Assembly (NCBI GenBank): GCA_022793995.1
Contig: JAAWDY010000037.1
Coordinates: 1 to 42,252, forward strand
Length of the DNA: 42,252 bases
Source of the DNA: Coprococcus sp.
GTDB lineage: Bacteria > Bacillota > Clostridia > Lachnospirales > Lachnospiraceae
Direction: 5' to 3'
Below the pieces are notes generated by a model. It searched no databases. It saw nothing but the letters and a program-made list of their open reading frames with translations, and had not been told where the DNA came from. The translations under genes were made by a program, and so were the position numbers. Numbering within the stretch: the stretch's first letter is position 1; every line of letters starts with the position of its first letter. Of this stretch, positions 23,254-31,810 are shown in pieces.

Positions 23254-24741
23254 TCATAATGTTTCGCAAAGAGGCAGCAATCGTTCCAGCTGTTCCACTA
23301 TTCGTTCTTGTTCTTCGATAGGCGGAAACGGAATTAAAAGTGAATTTAAACTTTTAAAATTCAATGTACTCCCCTTTATCGCATTTTTCGTCTTCCCATA
23401 TCTTGCCAAAAAACCAAGCGTTTTGAACAGATAATTTCTGATTTTATTGTGTGTATCATAATACGGAACGATAGATACAATCGCTTCATTATGTGCAGCG
23501 TCCATATTTAATATAGAAACTCTTCCAACAGTTAATTTAAAACTCATGATAAGAGTCCCCTTTTTAGCGATCTCATTTCCGAATTTTTCCTTATAGGCTC
23601 GATAACTAATTCCTTCCTTCGTTTTATCTATATAGCCGTTTTCAACCATATCCGCAATGGACACCCACGGCAAGTCGCTTCCCCAATATTCTAATTCTGC
23701 CCTGGGGGGCGTCTTTCCCATTTTTAAACTTGCTATCTCTCCTAGCTGAACCCATCTCCAATTATTCGGAATATCAAAAGGAATAATATTTTCATCCGAA
23801 AAGAATAATTCTTTTCTGTTTTTAGTTTTATTCTTTTTTATATCCTGTTCTTTTTCTTCTTTTATAGCCTTTAACATTTCCTTAACAGAGCCGTCGCTTT
23901 CAAGCCGTTTCGTTAATTTTCCTTGTATTGCTGCCTGTAGCACGGCGTCTCTCACATCAGTTGGAAATTTACTTTTAAGAGACTCCAACTCTTTTTCCAC
24001 TTTCTCATAATCGTCAATCTTCTCCATAAGTTCACTGACCTTATCAACGATACGCTGTTGTTCTTCAATGGGAGGAAACGGCATTGGCATCTTTTTGAAA
24101 ATATGAAACGGTGGAATATTTTTAATAGCAGAGCCTTTACTTGCCTTCTGCGCTTCTGTTTTTACTATATGGTTAAAATAATACAAAAAATAGTCTATGT
24201 TCATACTATCCACAATACTCATACGCATTAATGCTTGATTTAAGATACCCAATTCAATATTATCCGGCATTACATACGTCTCGCCGATGGTTCCCGCGCA
24301 GCTTACAATAATATCTCCAGCCTCAACTGTAAAACTTTTCATCTTCTCTTCATAATAACGTTTGCTTATATAATAACTTCCCAATGAAGAATCTTTTTGA
24401 ATCGCATTTTTTTGTTCATATACCTTTATTGCATCATTACTTTTCGGGACAAAAATACTTTTTGTTAAAGCACTTCCAAAAGGCCCCTTTTTGTAAACTC
24501 CCACGTCGCCTATCCGCACCCACAGCCAATTCTCAGGTGTTTTAAAATTTTTCTCTTTTTCCTCTATTTCAGGAAATTTGACGTCCTCTTTTCCCTTTTT
24601 CTTTTCAATTAATCCTATTTTTTCCGTTTTTATTATATCAAGAGTTTTCTGAACGTCTGTGTCCGTAGGCGACTGTTTTGTCAATTTCCCGCAAAAAGCC
24701 GCCTGCAGTACCGCGTCTCTCAAATCTTGCGCCAATACCAT
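23254..24741 (-). CDS. hsdS: Type I restriction-modification specificity subunit HsdS
   Basis: A 495-residue DNA-recognition subunit with two target recognition domains, each with its own half of the bipartite site. The internal duplication is plain: RDAVLQAAFCGKLTK (7-22) is repeated as RDAVLQAAIQGKLTK (263-278), and PPIEEQQRIVDKV (about 223) as PPIEEQERIVEQL (about 470). Between these lie TRD1 (about 65-215) and TRD2 (about 320-465). Helical spacers after each set the gap in the DNA target. It follows hsdM by 3 bp, with GGAGGTG overlapping the hsdM end. No recombinase gene or silent hsdS copy is nearby, so shuffling is not indicated. Confidence 0.95.
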   Translation of the reverse strand: MVLAQDLRDAVLQAAFCGKLTKQSPTDTDVQKTLDIIKTEKIGLIEKKKGKEDVKFPEIEEKEKNFKTPENWLWVRIGDVGVYKKGPFGSALTKSIFVPKSNDAIKVYEQKNAIQKDSSLGSYYISKRYYEEKMKSFTVEAGDIIVSCAGTIGETYVMPDNIELGILNQALMRMSIVDSMNIDYFLYYFNHIVKTEAQKASKGSAIKNIPPFHIFKKMPMPFPPIEEQQRIVDKVSELMEKIDDYEKVEKELESLKSKFPTDVRDAVLQAAIQGKLTKRLESDGSVKEMLKAIKEEKEQDIKKNKTKNRKELFFSDENIIPFDIPNNWRWVQLGEIASLKMGKTPPRAELEYWGSDLPWVSIADMVENGYIDKTKEGISYRAYKEKFGNEIAKKGTLIMSFKLTVGRVSILNMDAAHNEAIVSIVPYYDTHNKIRNYLFKTLGFLARYGKTKNAIKGSTLNFKSLNSLLIPFPPIEEQERIVEQLERLLPLCETL

Positions 24742-24744
24742 CTA

Positions 24745-26253
24745 CTACACCTCCAGTAAGTCAAGGATTGCCTTCAGTTTAGCGTCCATCAGTTGATTCA
24801 GCCTTTCTCTTTCAGCCTTAAAATTTGCTATCGTCTCTTCTGGAGAAAGAATTATTTTTTCTTCCTTTGGGAATCCACAAAAATCAAGGCTATAATTGCT
24901 GCTAATAATCTCAGAGATTGGCACTTTCCTTGCTTTCCATGTTTCCGTCATAGAATTATTTTCTTTTTCGTCTTTCATCTCTATCCTGTTATCCCACCAC
25001 TTATCAATGGCAGAAAAATCTTCCCGAGTAATCGGATTTTTCTTCATGGAAAACTTTTGCCCTTCTGGTAAGTCAAAACGGTAAAACCATGTTTCCGTCG
25101 TCGCTCCATTGTTATCAAAGAATAGAAGATTCGTGGTAATGCTGGTATACGGTGCAAAACAAGACTCCGGCAGACGAATCACAGTATGTAAATTAAATTC
25201 TTCCACTAATTTCCTTTTGATGGCCGTCTTGCTGTTATCACTCCCAAACATAATTCCATCTGGAAGGACAACCCCGCACCTACCATTTTTATTCAAACGA
25301 TACATCATTTCAATCAAAAAAAGATCCGCTGTTTCTGAATTTCTAAGTTCAGCAGGAAAATTCTTTTGTATGATTTCAAGTTCTGAACCGCCGTAAGGTG
25401 GGTTCATAAGAATAACGTCAAATTTTTCATCGTCTGTATATTTTCTTACATCTTGCTCCAAAGAGTTCCCGTGCAATATATCTGGCTCTTCTATATCATG
25501 AAGCATCATATTGGTCGCACACAGCATGTAAGGAAGCTGTTTCTTTTCTACGCCGTAAAAAGATTTTTGCATAATGTCAAGCTGTTCTATGGTAGGATTT
25601 TGTCTCTTCATATGTTCCAACGCATCCACCAAAAATCCGCCTGTACCGCATGCAAAGTCTGCTACTTTTTCTCCGATTTTAGGATCAACCTTATCTGTCA
25701 CAAAAGTTGTGATTGCTCTTGGCGTGAAAAATTCTCCATTATTTTTCTGCAAACCTTTTAAAAGCGTTTCGTACACATCATTAAATGCATGACGGTCACC
25801 TCCATCATTAAAATCAATTTCGTCAAACTCATTGATGACCTGTCTCAAGAGAACACCGTTCTTCATAAAATTTGAGGATTCTCTCATGAACTCCTTGACA
25901 AGCAAGGCTGGTTTGGACATATTAGTAAAAAGATAAATCTCTTCATTTTTTTCACCTTTAATTGCATCCCCTGACAGCGCCTTGAAGAGCTTATTGTTCA
26001 CAAAATCGATAAGTTCCTCCCCTGTCATCTGCTCTTTTACAGAAGTCGAAGTAGCCCAATCCCTCCACCTATATCCTTCTGGAATGACTGGCTTATAATC
26101 CTCCTTTGTAAATTCCCATTCTTTCTCCTTATCGTCAAATACCTTCAAAAATAATATCCAAATAATCTGGGAGAGTCTTTGTTCGTCTCCCCCAACTCCA
26201 GCATCGTTCCGCATAATATCCTGAAGCCTCTTAATCAAAGCTAATAAAGCCAT
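24745..26253 (-). CDS. hsdM: Type I restriction-modification methyltransferase HsdM
   Basis: A 502-residue N6-adenine DNA methyltransferase, the shared modification subunit of the R2M2S complex. N-terminal helical domain (about 1-150), then NGEFFTPRAITTFV, SAM motif ADFACGTGGFLVDAL (about 198-212) and catalytic NPPYGG (284-289). Ribosome binding site AAAGGAG. It lies 12 bp after hsdR and 3 bp before hsdS. Intact, with no frameshift seen. Confidence 0.97.
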   Translation of the reverse strand: MALLALIKRLQDIMRNDAGVGGDEQRLSQIIWILFLKVFDDKEKEWEFTKEDYKPVIPEGYRWRDWATSTSVKEQMTGEELIDFVNNKLFKALSGDAIKGEKNEEIYLFTNMSKPALLVKEFMRESSNFMKNGVLLRQVINEFDEIDFNDGGDRHAFNDVYETLLKGLQKNNGEFFTPRAITTFVTDKVDPKIGEKVADFACGTGGFLVDALEHMKRQNPTIEQLDIMQKSFYGVEKKQLPYMLCATNMMLHDIEEPDILHGNSLEQDVRKYTDDEKFDVILMNPPYGGSELEIIQKNFPAELRNSETADLFLIEMMYRLNKNGRCGVVLPDGIMFGSDNSKTAIKRKLVEEFNLHTVIRLPESCFAPYTSITTNLLFFDNNGATTETWFYRFDLPEGQKFSMKKNPITREDFSAIDKWWDNRIEMKDEKENNSMTETWKARKVPISEIISSNYSLDFCGFPKEEKIILSPEETIANFKAERERLNQLMDAKLKAILDLLEV

Positions 26254-26265
26254 ATCTTTGCTCCT

Positions 26266-28644
26266 TTAGTATAATTCTCCTTCTATCTTTCTCATCAGCT
26301 CAACATAGCCTTCAAACCTTCCATCAAAAACCTGATTCAGCATAAGAGGTGTATACCCCATGCTCTGCAACACTGGAAGTTTGAATACTTTTTTCTCTAG
26401 CAAATCCGAAAAGTCCTGCGTCCTATATTCATTTAAGATCGCTTCGATAATCGCTTTCTTTTCACTGTCCAAGTCTTGAATAATATAATCAATTTTGATC
26501 TTTTCCAATCTTTCCTCTTTTGAAATCGGAGGAACCTTATATCCCACCAATGCAGCGATATCAAATTTATCAATGTGATATCCAATCTGTTCCTGCATCT
26601 TTTTGATAAACTCTTTGGACAGCAAAAGTTCGTCCAAAAATTTATTTTTATCATTTGACTTCCTAAACGCAGTGTAAAATGCTTCGTATGACGGATATTG
26701 ATCCAAAATATTATTTCTTACACAACTGTCAATATTCTCCCTGACTAGGTTTCCATTTTCATCACGGTATTGTACGATCTCATCTTCAATATTGACAGCC
26801 TGCCCTTTAACAAACGCCTTCTCAAAATGTCTTGTTGCTCCATTTTCTCCGGTAGTGATCTCCTGTGGCGTCCCCTTTGGGAATTTCTTCGTATCGTCGA
26901 CATTTGCAATCGATACAGGTTCTCCGTCAAACCCCGGATCTTCAAATTTTTTATAATTTTTTCTGAAATCTAAGATTGTAAAATGTAACTTGCTCTTTTT
27001 TTCACCTGCAATGGTAAAGTTCTCGTTTATCCTCGTCCCGCGGCCGATGGTCTGTTTAAATTCTGTCATTGAGCCAATCGTTTTATCGAGCACGATAATT
27101 TCACAGGTTTCGCTGTCAACACCTGTGGACATTAGTTTGCTGGTTACGGCAATAACCGGATATTGTGTGTTCGGATCAGTGAAATTTTCCAGTTCTGCTT
27201 TTCCAATTTCATCGTCGCCAGTTATCTTCATAACATATTTCAGGTTCTCCGCCACAAGGTCATGATTGAAATTTTTTAATTTTAAAACCATGGCGTCTAC
27301 ATGTTCAATATTTTCGCAGAAAACGATCGTTTTTGCAAATCTGCACTCATTATCTTTCATATAATCGGTAATTCTTCTTGCTACTGCTTCTCTTCGAGAT
27401 TCAATCGCTATTGTCCTGTCGAATTCCTTTTGCTCATAAATCCTATTTTCAAGTGGTTTGCCGTGAATGTCCACTTCGCCTGGTTTGGGTATATACCCTT
27501 TTTCATCAATATCAAGTTCTACGGAAATCACCCTGTAAGGCGCCAAAAACCCGTCTTCTATGCCTTGTTTCAAAGAATATGTATAAATAGGCTTATCATC
27601 TGTTTCTGAACAAAAATATCCTATATTAGAAATATCCTCCGTTTCCTTTGGCGTTGCTGTCAGTCCAATTTGTGTAGCGGAAGCAAAATACTCCAAGATT
27701 TCATGCCATGTACTGTCTTCGGAGGCAGATCCTCTATGGCACTCATCCACAATAATCAAGTCAAAAAAATCTGGCGGCAATTCTTTATAATAGTCCTTCT
27801 CTTTGCTTTTTAATTGCTGATAGAGGGCGGTATAAACTTCATACGCCGTGTCCTTTTTAATGGTTTCCGCCTTTATTTTCCGCATGACGCCTGCGTCTAC
27901 AAAAGGTTTAAAATCCTTTTGCATCGTCTGATCCGCTAGAGTGTTTCTATCAACTAAATAAAGAATTTTTCTCTTTATTTTGGCTTTCCAAAGCCTCCAT
28001 ACAATCTGAAATGCGGTGAACGTCTTGCCTGTTCCGGTCGCCATAACCAATAGAAGTCTTGTTTTGCCTTGAGCGATCGCTTCCATTACCCTATTGATGG
28101 CTATTCTCTGATAATATCTTGGTTTTTTAGGATCCGCCTTTGATGTATCTAGATAGTAAGGCTGATTGATCAATTTTATATCTTCCGCCGTCAACCCTTT
28201 TTCTTTACTATATCTTTCCCACAATTCTTCTGGATAAGGAAAATCGTTCATCTTCATATCTGAATTATTTAACCCAGTAAGCATATCCTGTTCGATCAGC
28301 TCAATTCCATTTGTAGAATAAGCGAATGGAATATCAAGAATCGTTGCGTACTCGATTACTTGCTGATAGCCTTCCATGGCGGAGTGTTCCAAGCCTTTTG
28401 CCTCAACAAGTGCAAGCGGGGTATTATTGTGGTATAAAAGCATATAATCTGCTTTTTTCTGCTCCCCTCTGGAAACTTTTTCACCGTCTATATTAACTCT
28501 GCCCGCGGTAAAATAATACTCCATCACAATATGATCGGTATCCTTTCCCCACCTTTCTTCAATGACGGGAGTGATATACTTACGTTTCGTGTTCTCTTCA
28601 TTTTTTAACTGCTCTTGCAATTTATCTGGAGTAATCGTCGTCAT
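26266..28644 (-). CDS. hsdR: Type I restriction enzyme endonuclease subunit HsdR
   Basis: Translocase-nuclease of the type I complex. Start at 28644 (MTTITPDKLQ) with AAGGAAG 6 nt upstream; an in-frame extension to 28713 reaches across the promoter and is unlikely. The 792 residues match the shorter EcoEI-like HsdR group. The N-terminal nuclease has D in KKADYMLLY and the E-x-K in ALVEAKG. Then come SF2 helicase motifs: MATGTGKTFTAFQ (Walker A), IVDECHRGS (DEAD-like box), GLTATP (motif III), and IGRGTR (motif VI). The C-terminal region corresponds to the EcoEI_R_C domain. First gene of hsdR-hsdM-hsdS. Confidence 0.95.
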   Translation of the reverse strand: MTTITPDKLQEQLKNEENTKRKYITPVIEERWGKDTDHIVMEYYFTAGRVNIDGEKVSRGEQKKADYMLLYHNNTPLALVEAKGLEHSAMEGYQQVIEYATILDIPFAYSTNGIELIEQDMLTGLNNSDMKMNDFPYPEELWERYSKEKGLTAEDIKLINQPYYLDTSKADPKKPRYYQRIAINRVMEAIAQGKTRLLLVMATGTGKTFTAFQIVWRLWKAKIKRKILYLVDRNTLADQTMQKDFKPFVDAGVMRKIKAETIKKDTAYEVYTALYQQLKSKEKDYYKELPPDFFDLIIVDECHRGSASEDSTWHEILEYFASATQIGLTATPKETEDISNIGYFCSETDDKPIYTYSLKQGIEDGFLAPYRVISVELDIDEKGYIPKPGEVDIHGKPLENRIYEQKEFDRTIAIESRREAVARRITDYMKDNECRFAKTIVFCENIEHVDAMVLKLKNFNHDLVAENLKYVMKITGDDEIGKAELENFTDPNTQYPVIAVTSKLMSTGVDSETCEIIVLDKTIGSMTEFKQTIGRGTRINENFTIAGEKKSKLHFTILDFRKNYKKFEDPGFDGEPVSIANVDDTKKFPKGTPQEITTGENGATRHFEKAFVKGQAVNIEDEIVQYRDENGNLVRENIDSCVRNNILDQYPSYEAFYTAFRKSNDKNKFLDELLLSKEFIKKMQEQIGYHIDKFDIAALVGYKVPPISKEERLEKIKIDYIIQDLDSEKKAIIEAILNEYRTQDFSDLLEKKVFKLPVLQSMGYTPLMLNQVFDGRFEGYVELMRKIEGELY

Positions 28645-28681
28645 ACCGCTCTTCCTTTCCACTATAAATTTTCTTCCTACT

Positions 28682-28710
28682 ATTCTACTGTAAAACTCTC
28701 TGCTCCTCAA
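28682..28710 (-). promoter_or_regulatory. Promoter of the hsdRMS operon
   Basis: TTGAGG (28705-28710), exactly 17 bp, TAGAAT (28682-28687) on the minus strand, 38 bp upstream of the hsdR start. Confidence 0.7.
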
Positions 28711-28765
28711 CATAATTCGCTATTTTCATTTCTCGATTCCTTCTTTATTATTTCTTATACTTTTT

Positions 28766-30106
28766 TCACTCCCAGCATTCTCTTAACCGCTTCATAGCCT
28801 TCTCATAATCCGCCGCTGGAACATTCGTACATACAAGAAGGAGGGCCGCCCTCCCGGGAAGCGCTTTTTTGTCCGGAAGCGCGAGAACTGCGATCCCTTT
28901 CTTTTCCGCCCTGCACACAATTTCATCCGAAGGAAGCGGCGTTTTGATATCCATCCGAATCGTAAATCCCGGCTCCTGGATTTCCAGCTTTACCGCTTCC
29001 CCCATCACCTCCCTGGCAGCCTGGAGGAGCTTTTCCGCTTTCGCCGCATGGATTTTTCGGGATTTCCGTATCTGTCCTGCCAGATGACCGTCACGAATAA
29101 ACTGGGTGATCGCAATCTGCTCCGCCTTGGAAGCTGTCTGGTTATAGCTGTTTTTTCTCTTCTGATATTCGTCCAAAAGTTCCGGGGGAAGCGCCATAAA
29201 GCTCATACGTATTGAAGGGAGAAGCATCTTGGAAAACGTCCCCAAATAAACTACTCCTTTCCCTCCTGAAAGCCCCTGTAAAGAAGGGGTCGGTTTCTGA
29301 AAATAGCAAAATTCACTATTGTAGTCATCCTCAATAATAAGTACTTCCCTCTCCGACGCTTCTCCGATCAGTCGAAGTCGGTCCGCAGTCTGCATCACGC
29401 CTCCCCATTTTGTCAACTGGGACGGCGAAATATAGTACGTTCCAACTCCTTCCCCATGATAATCCCCTGCAATACAAAATCCATGATCCTCAAAAATCGC
29501 TTTGCCCTGGAGAAAATCTGGATTGTCAAAAACTATCTTCCTTTGCCTGTCAAGCAACGGGCAAAGCACATGGAGAAGACTCTGGACGCCCGCTCCTATA
29601 ACGATCTGCTCCGGCGAACAGACCACACTCCGCATTTCACGGAGATATTCGGTTAGGACTTCCCTGAATTCCCATTCTCCCTGGGGTTCCCCGTAGAACA
29701 AGAGACGTTCATCCTGTCTGAGGGCGCTTTTCATGTATCTCCTCCACAAGTCAAATTTAAAACTCTCCCGGTCTACACTGGTCGTCACAAAATCATATTC
29801 TATTTTCGGCTTCTTTTTTTCCCTCTTTGCACCCAGTGTTTGTCCACGATTCCGAACGTTCTGTTTCTTTGCAATATCGGTCACATAAAAACCGCTCTGG
29901 GGGCGTGAAATGATATACCCCTCCGCTGCAAGGAGCATATAAGCGGTCTCCATCGTCGTACGGCTCATCTGAAATTCCGCGGCTCCTTTTCTGATGGATG
30001 GCAGTTTCGTTCCCGGTCTTAACTTTTCACCGAGTATCAGATTCCGGTAATAGTTATATACCCGCAGATATCTTGAAATCTCTTTATTTTCCAGGTCTCT
30101 TTGCAT
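28766..30106 (-). CDS. pdxR: PdxR-like MocR-family regulator
   Basis: A GntR-type winged helix (about residues 1-75) fused to an aminotransferase-fold (type I PLP) domain; 446 residues. Start at 30106 (MQRDLENKEI) is favoured because GGAGGGAAAGGG precedes it; a TTG five codons upstream is possible. DNA-binding part: LPSIRKGAAEFQMSRTTMETAYMLLAAEGY. PLP lysine: GTFSKMLLPSIRMSF. The acidic pair in IEDDYNSEF is kept. The family usually senses PLP and controls vitamin B6 genes. Divergence from the pyridoxamine kinase gene across a 137-bp gap supports that role. Confidence 0.88.
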   Translation of the reverse strand: MQRDLENKEISRYLRVYNYYRNLILGEKLRPGTKLPSIRKGAAEFQMSRTTMETAYMLLAAEGYIISRPQSGFYVTDIAKKQNVRNRGQTLGAKREKKKPKIEYDFVTTSVDRESFKFDLWRRYMKSALRQDERLLFYGEPQGEWEFREVLTEYLREMRSVVCSPEQIVIGAGVQSLLHVLCPLLDRQRKIVFDNPDFLQGKAIFEDHGFCIAGDYHGEGVGTYYISPSQLTKWGGVMQTADRLRLIGEASEREVLIIEDDYNSEFCYFQKPTPSLQGLSGGKGVVYLGTFSKMLLPSIRMSFMALPPELLDEYQKRKNSYNQTASKAEQIAITQFIRDGHLAGQIRKSRKIHAAKAEKLLQAAREVMGEAVKLEIQEPGFTIRMDIKTPLPSDEIVCRAEKKGIAVLALPDKKALPGRAALLLVCTNVPAADYEKAMKRLRECWE

Positions 30107-30148
30107 TCCCTTTCCCTCCAAACTGACCTCTAAAAAAATTTGATTTTT

Positions 30149-30168
30149 GTGTATTTTATATAAGACAC
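30149..30168. promoter_or_regulatory. Candidate operator between pdxR and pdxK
   Basis: Imperfect 20-bp palindrome of form GTGT-N-TT-N-TATA-N-AA-N-ACAC (16 of 20 positions symmetric), placed between the divergent genes and just downstream of the pdxR -10. It is the best candidate site for the regulator. Confidence 0.5.
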
Positions 30169-30177
30169 TTTTATTCT

Positions 30178-30206
30178 ATTCTATAAAAAACGTTTTTGGA
30201 ATGCAA
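30178..30206 (-). promoter_or_regulatory. Promoter of pdxR
   Basis: TTGCAT (30201-30206), exactly 17 bp, TAGAAT (30178-30183) on the minus strand. I found no comparable consensus promoter for pdxK on the plus strand, which fits activation by the regulator. Confidence 0.7.
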
Positions 30207-30243
30207 GTTTTGAATTTGAAACTTTTGGGAAAGGAATTTTTAT

Positions 30244-31095
30244 ATGGTAAAACGAGCAGCAGTCATCAACGATCTTTCTGGTCTGGGAAAATGTTCCCTT
30301 ACAGCGGCCATTCCCGTGTTATCCGTCATGGGAGTCCAAGCCTGTCCGCTGCCCACGGCAGTACTGACATGCCAGACCGGATACGATAGTTATTATTACG
30401 ACGACTATACAGAAAAAATTGATTATTTTACAGAGGAATGGCAAAAACAGGGGCTTACCTTGGACGCAGTTTCTACCGGTTTTCTGGGCAGTGAACATCA
30501 GGTAGCAAAAATCCTGCGTTTTATTGACGCATTCCGCCAGGACGGAACTCTTCTCTTTGTGGACCCGGTCATGGGCGATATGGGAGAACTCTATTCCATT
30601 TACACTCCAGGTCTGGGAGAAAAGATGCATGACCTTGTGCTGCATGCAGATGTAATTACCCCCAACTTAACCGAATTCTGCCTGCTCACCGGGACAGATT
30701 ACGGTCTGCTTACAGCGCGCTCCCGCTACCAGGATTACTTGGAACAGATTGCATGCGCGGGGAAATCACTCCTTGAAGCAGGTCCACATACTGTTATTGT
30801 GACTGGCATTATATACCAGTCGTTGGAGGATCCTTCCCCCCGATATTATAACTTAGTCATTGACAAATGTGGATATGAAACCATCTCTTCCGAGATCCAC
30901 GGAGGAAGTTATTCCGGAACCGGTGATCTTCTTTCCGCTGTGGTATGCGGCTCCATGGTACGCGGGGAATCTGCTGTAGATGGCGTCAAAAAAGCCGTAC
31001 GCTTTCTGGACGCGGCGCTTCGGGAAACTGTGGCTGAAAATATCCCCAGGAACGACGGCATCAATTTTGAACCATACCTATCAATGTTACTTTAG
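30244..31095 (+). CDS. pdxK: Pyridoxamine/pyridoxal kinase
   Basis: A 283-residue ribokinase-fold B6 vitamer kinase (PdxK/PdxY-like), which makes the 5'-phosphates of pyridoxal, pyridoxamine and pyridoxine. N-terminal AAVINDLSGLGKCSLTAAIP and PLPTAVLTCQTGY are typical of clostridial pyridoxamine kinases. Phosphate/Mg region: LFVDPVMGDMGELY; VITPNLTEFCLLTG; nucleotide/anion-hole loop GGSYSGTGDLLSAVV with the catalytic Asp. Ribosome binding site AAAGGA. The last codons (MLL-stop) are the beginning of the left repeat of dispersed element copy C. First gene of an apparent B6 salvage operon facing away from pdxR. Confidence 0.93.
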   Translation: MVKRAAVINDLSGLGKCSLTAAIPVLSVMGVQACPLPTAVLTCQTGYDSYYYDDYTEKIDYFTEEWQKQGLTLDAVSTGFLGSEHQVAKILRFIDAFRQDGTLLFVDPVMGDMGELYSIYTPGLGEKMHDLVLHADVITPNLTEFCLLTGTDYGLLTARSRYQDYLEQIACAGKSLLEAGPHTVIVTGIIYQSLEDPSPRYYNLVIDKCGYETISSEIHGGSYSGTGDLLSAVVCGSMVRGESAVDGVKKAVRFLDAALRETVAENIPRNDGINFEPYLSMLL

Positions 31096-31192
31096 CCATT
31101 TCATCGCCGGTTAGGCGATTGAGTTCAGGTATCCCGAGTGTGCTCGGCACACGAAGGGTTACTTTAGCCATTTCATCGCCGGTTAGGCGATT
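31086..31192. repeat. Dispersed element, copy C (duplicates the pdxK stop)
   Basis: Two identical 35-bp repeats (31086-31120 and 31158-31192), period 72, each ending in the hairpin ATCGCC-GGTTA-GGCGAT plus T. The core hairpin is CCC-GA-GTGTGC-TCG-GCACAC-GA-A-GGG (31133-31158), with a longer stem than in copies A and B but the same tandem G.A. The left repeat contains the last 10 bases of pdxK; the AGGAGG of the next gene begins 6 nt after the right repeat. Confidence 0.88.
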
Positions 31193-31211
31193 CATTTAGG
31201 AGGTAAGCATT

Positions 31212-31769
31212 ATGGCATCTTTCACTACCAAAAAAGCAACTGATTCTCTTCATTCCTCCCATCAGAGGATTCTTTACATGACAACCACCGCGCTTTTCGC
31301 CGCGCTGATTTGCGTCACAACCGCGTGGATTTTCCATATTCCTATCGGGGTGAACGGAGGCTATGTCCATGTAGGCGACGCCCTTATCTATCTTGCCGCC
31401 GCCATTCTTCCAACGCCTTACGCCATGGCCGCGGGAGCCATTGGAGGCGCTTTCGCCGATCTATTCACCGCGCCTCTCTGGGCGCCGGCAACTTTTATTA
31501 TCAAAATGCTGATTGCCCTGCCCTTTACAAACAAAAAAGATACCATCATCGTCCCGCGAAATGTGATCGGCGTCTTGATCGCGGCAGTGATTTCCTTTGT
31601 CGGTTACTATATCGCGGAAGTCCTTCTGTTCGGTACATGGGCAGCGCTGATTCCTTCGATCATAGGAACGCTGGCGCAGTCTGGCGGAAGCGCCGTCCTT
31701 TTCCTCGTATTCGGATTCGCCCTGGACCGTATGCGATTTAAAAGTTCGGGAATCGACAAATTACTGTAA
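31212..31769 (+). CDS. ECF transporter S-component-like membrane protein
   Basis: A 185-residue integral membrane protein with about six hydrophobic helices after a polar 20-residue start. The core YVHVGDALIYLAAAILPTPY, then GAIGGAFADLF and APATFIIKMLIALPF, are typical of S-components (substrate-specific subunits) of energy-coupling-factor transporters, closest to the riboflavin-type/TIGR04002 group. The shared EcfA/EcfA'/EcfT module is not in the window. Position after the pyridoxamine kinase suggests uptake of a B6 vitamer. Alternatively it may serve the substrate of the radical SAM protein that follows. AGGAGG lies 8 nt upstream of ATG. Confidence 0.82.
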   Translation: MASFTTKKATDSLHSSHQRILYMTTTALFAALICVTTAWIFHIPIGVNGGYVHVGDALIYLAAAILPTPYAMAAGAIGGAFADLFTAPLWAPATFIIKMLIALPFTNKKDTIIVPRNVIGVLIAAVISFVGYYIAEVLLFGTWAALIPSIIGTLAQSGGSAVLFLVFGFALDRMRFKSSGIDKLL

Positions 31770-31776
31770 AATCCGG

Positions 31777-31791
31777 TCGTCAAACCGACGA
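31777..31791 (+). other. Short hairpin before the radical SAM gene
   Basis: TCGTC-AAACC-GACGA sits just after the S-component stop and 7 nt before AAGGAGG. The layout (hairpin, AT-rich link, AGGAGG) mirrors the end of element copy C, but the sequence is different. Confidence 0.4.
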
Positions 31792-31810
31792 TTAAATTAA
31801 GGAGGAAATT

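Noticed and set aside
23254-24741. Phase-variable hsdS
   Set aside because: The internal repeats are the normal HsdS duplication; there is no recombinase, inverted partial hsdS or long simple repeat nearby.
31086-31192. Apparent two-repeat CRISPR (35-bp partly palindromic repeats, spacer of about 37 bp)
   Set aside because: The 'spacer' is conserved between three loci, the 'repeat' differs between loci and includes a gene end, and no cas genes are present.
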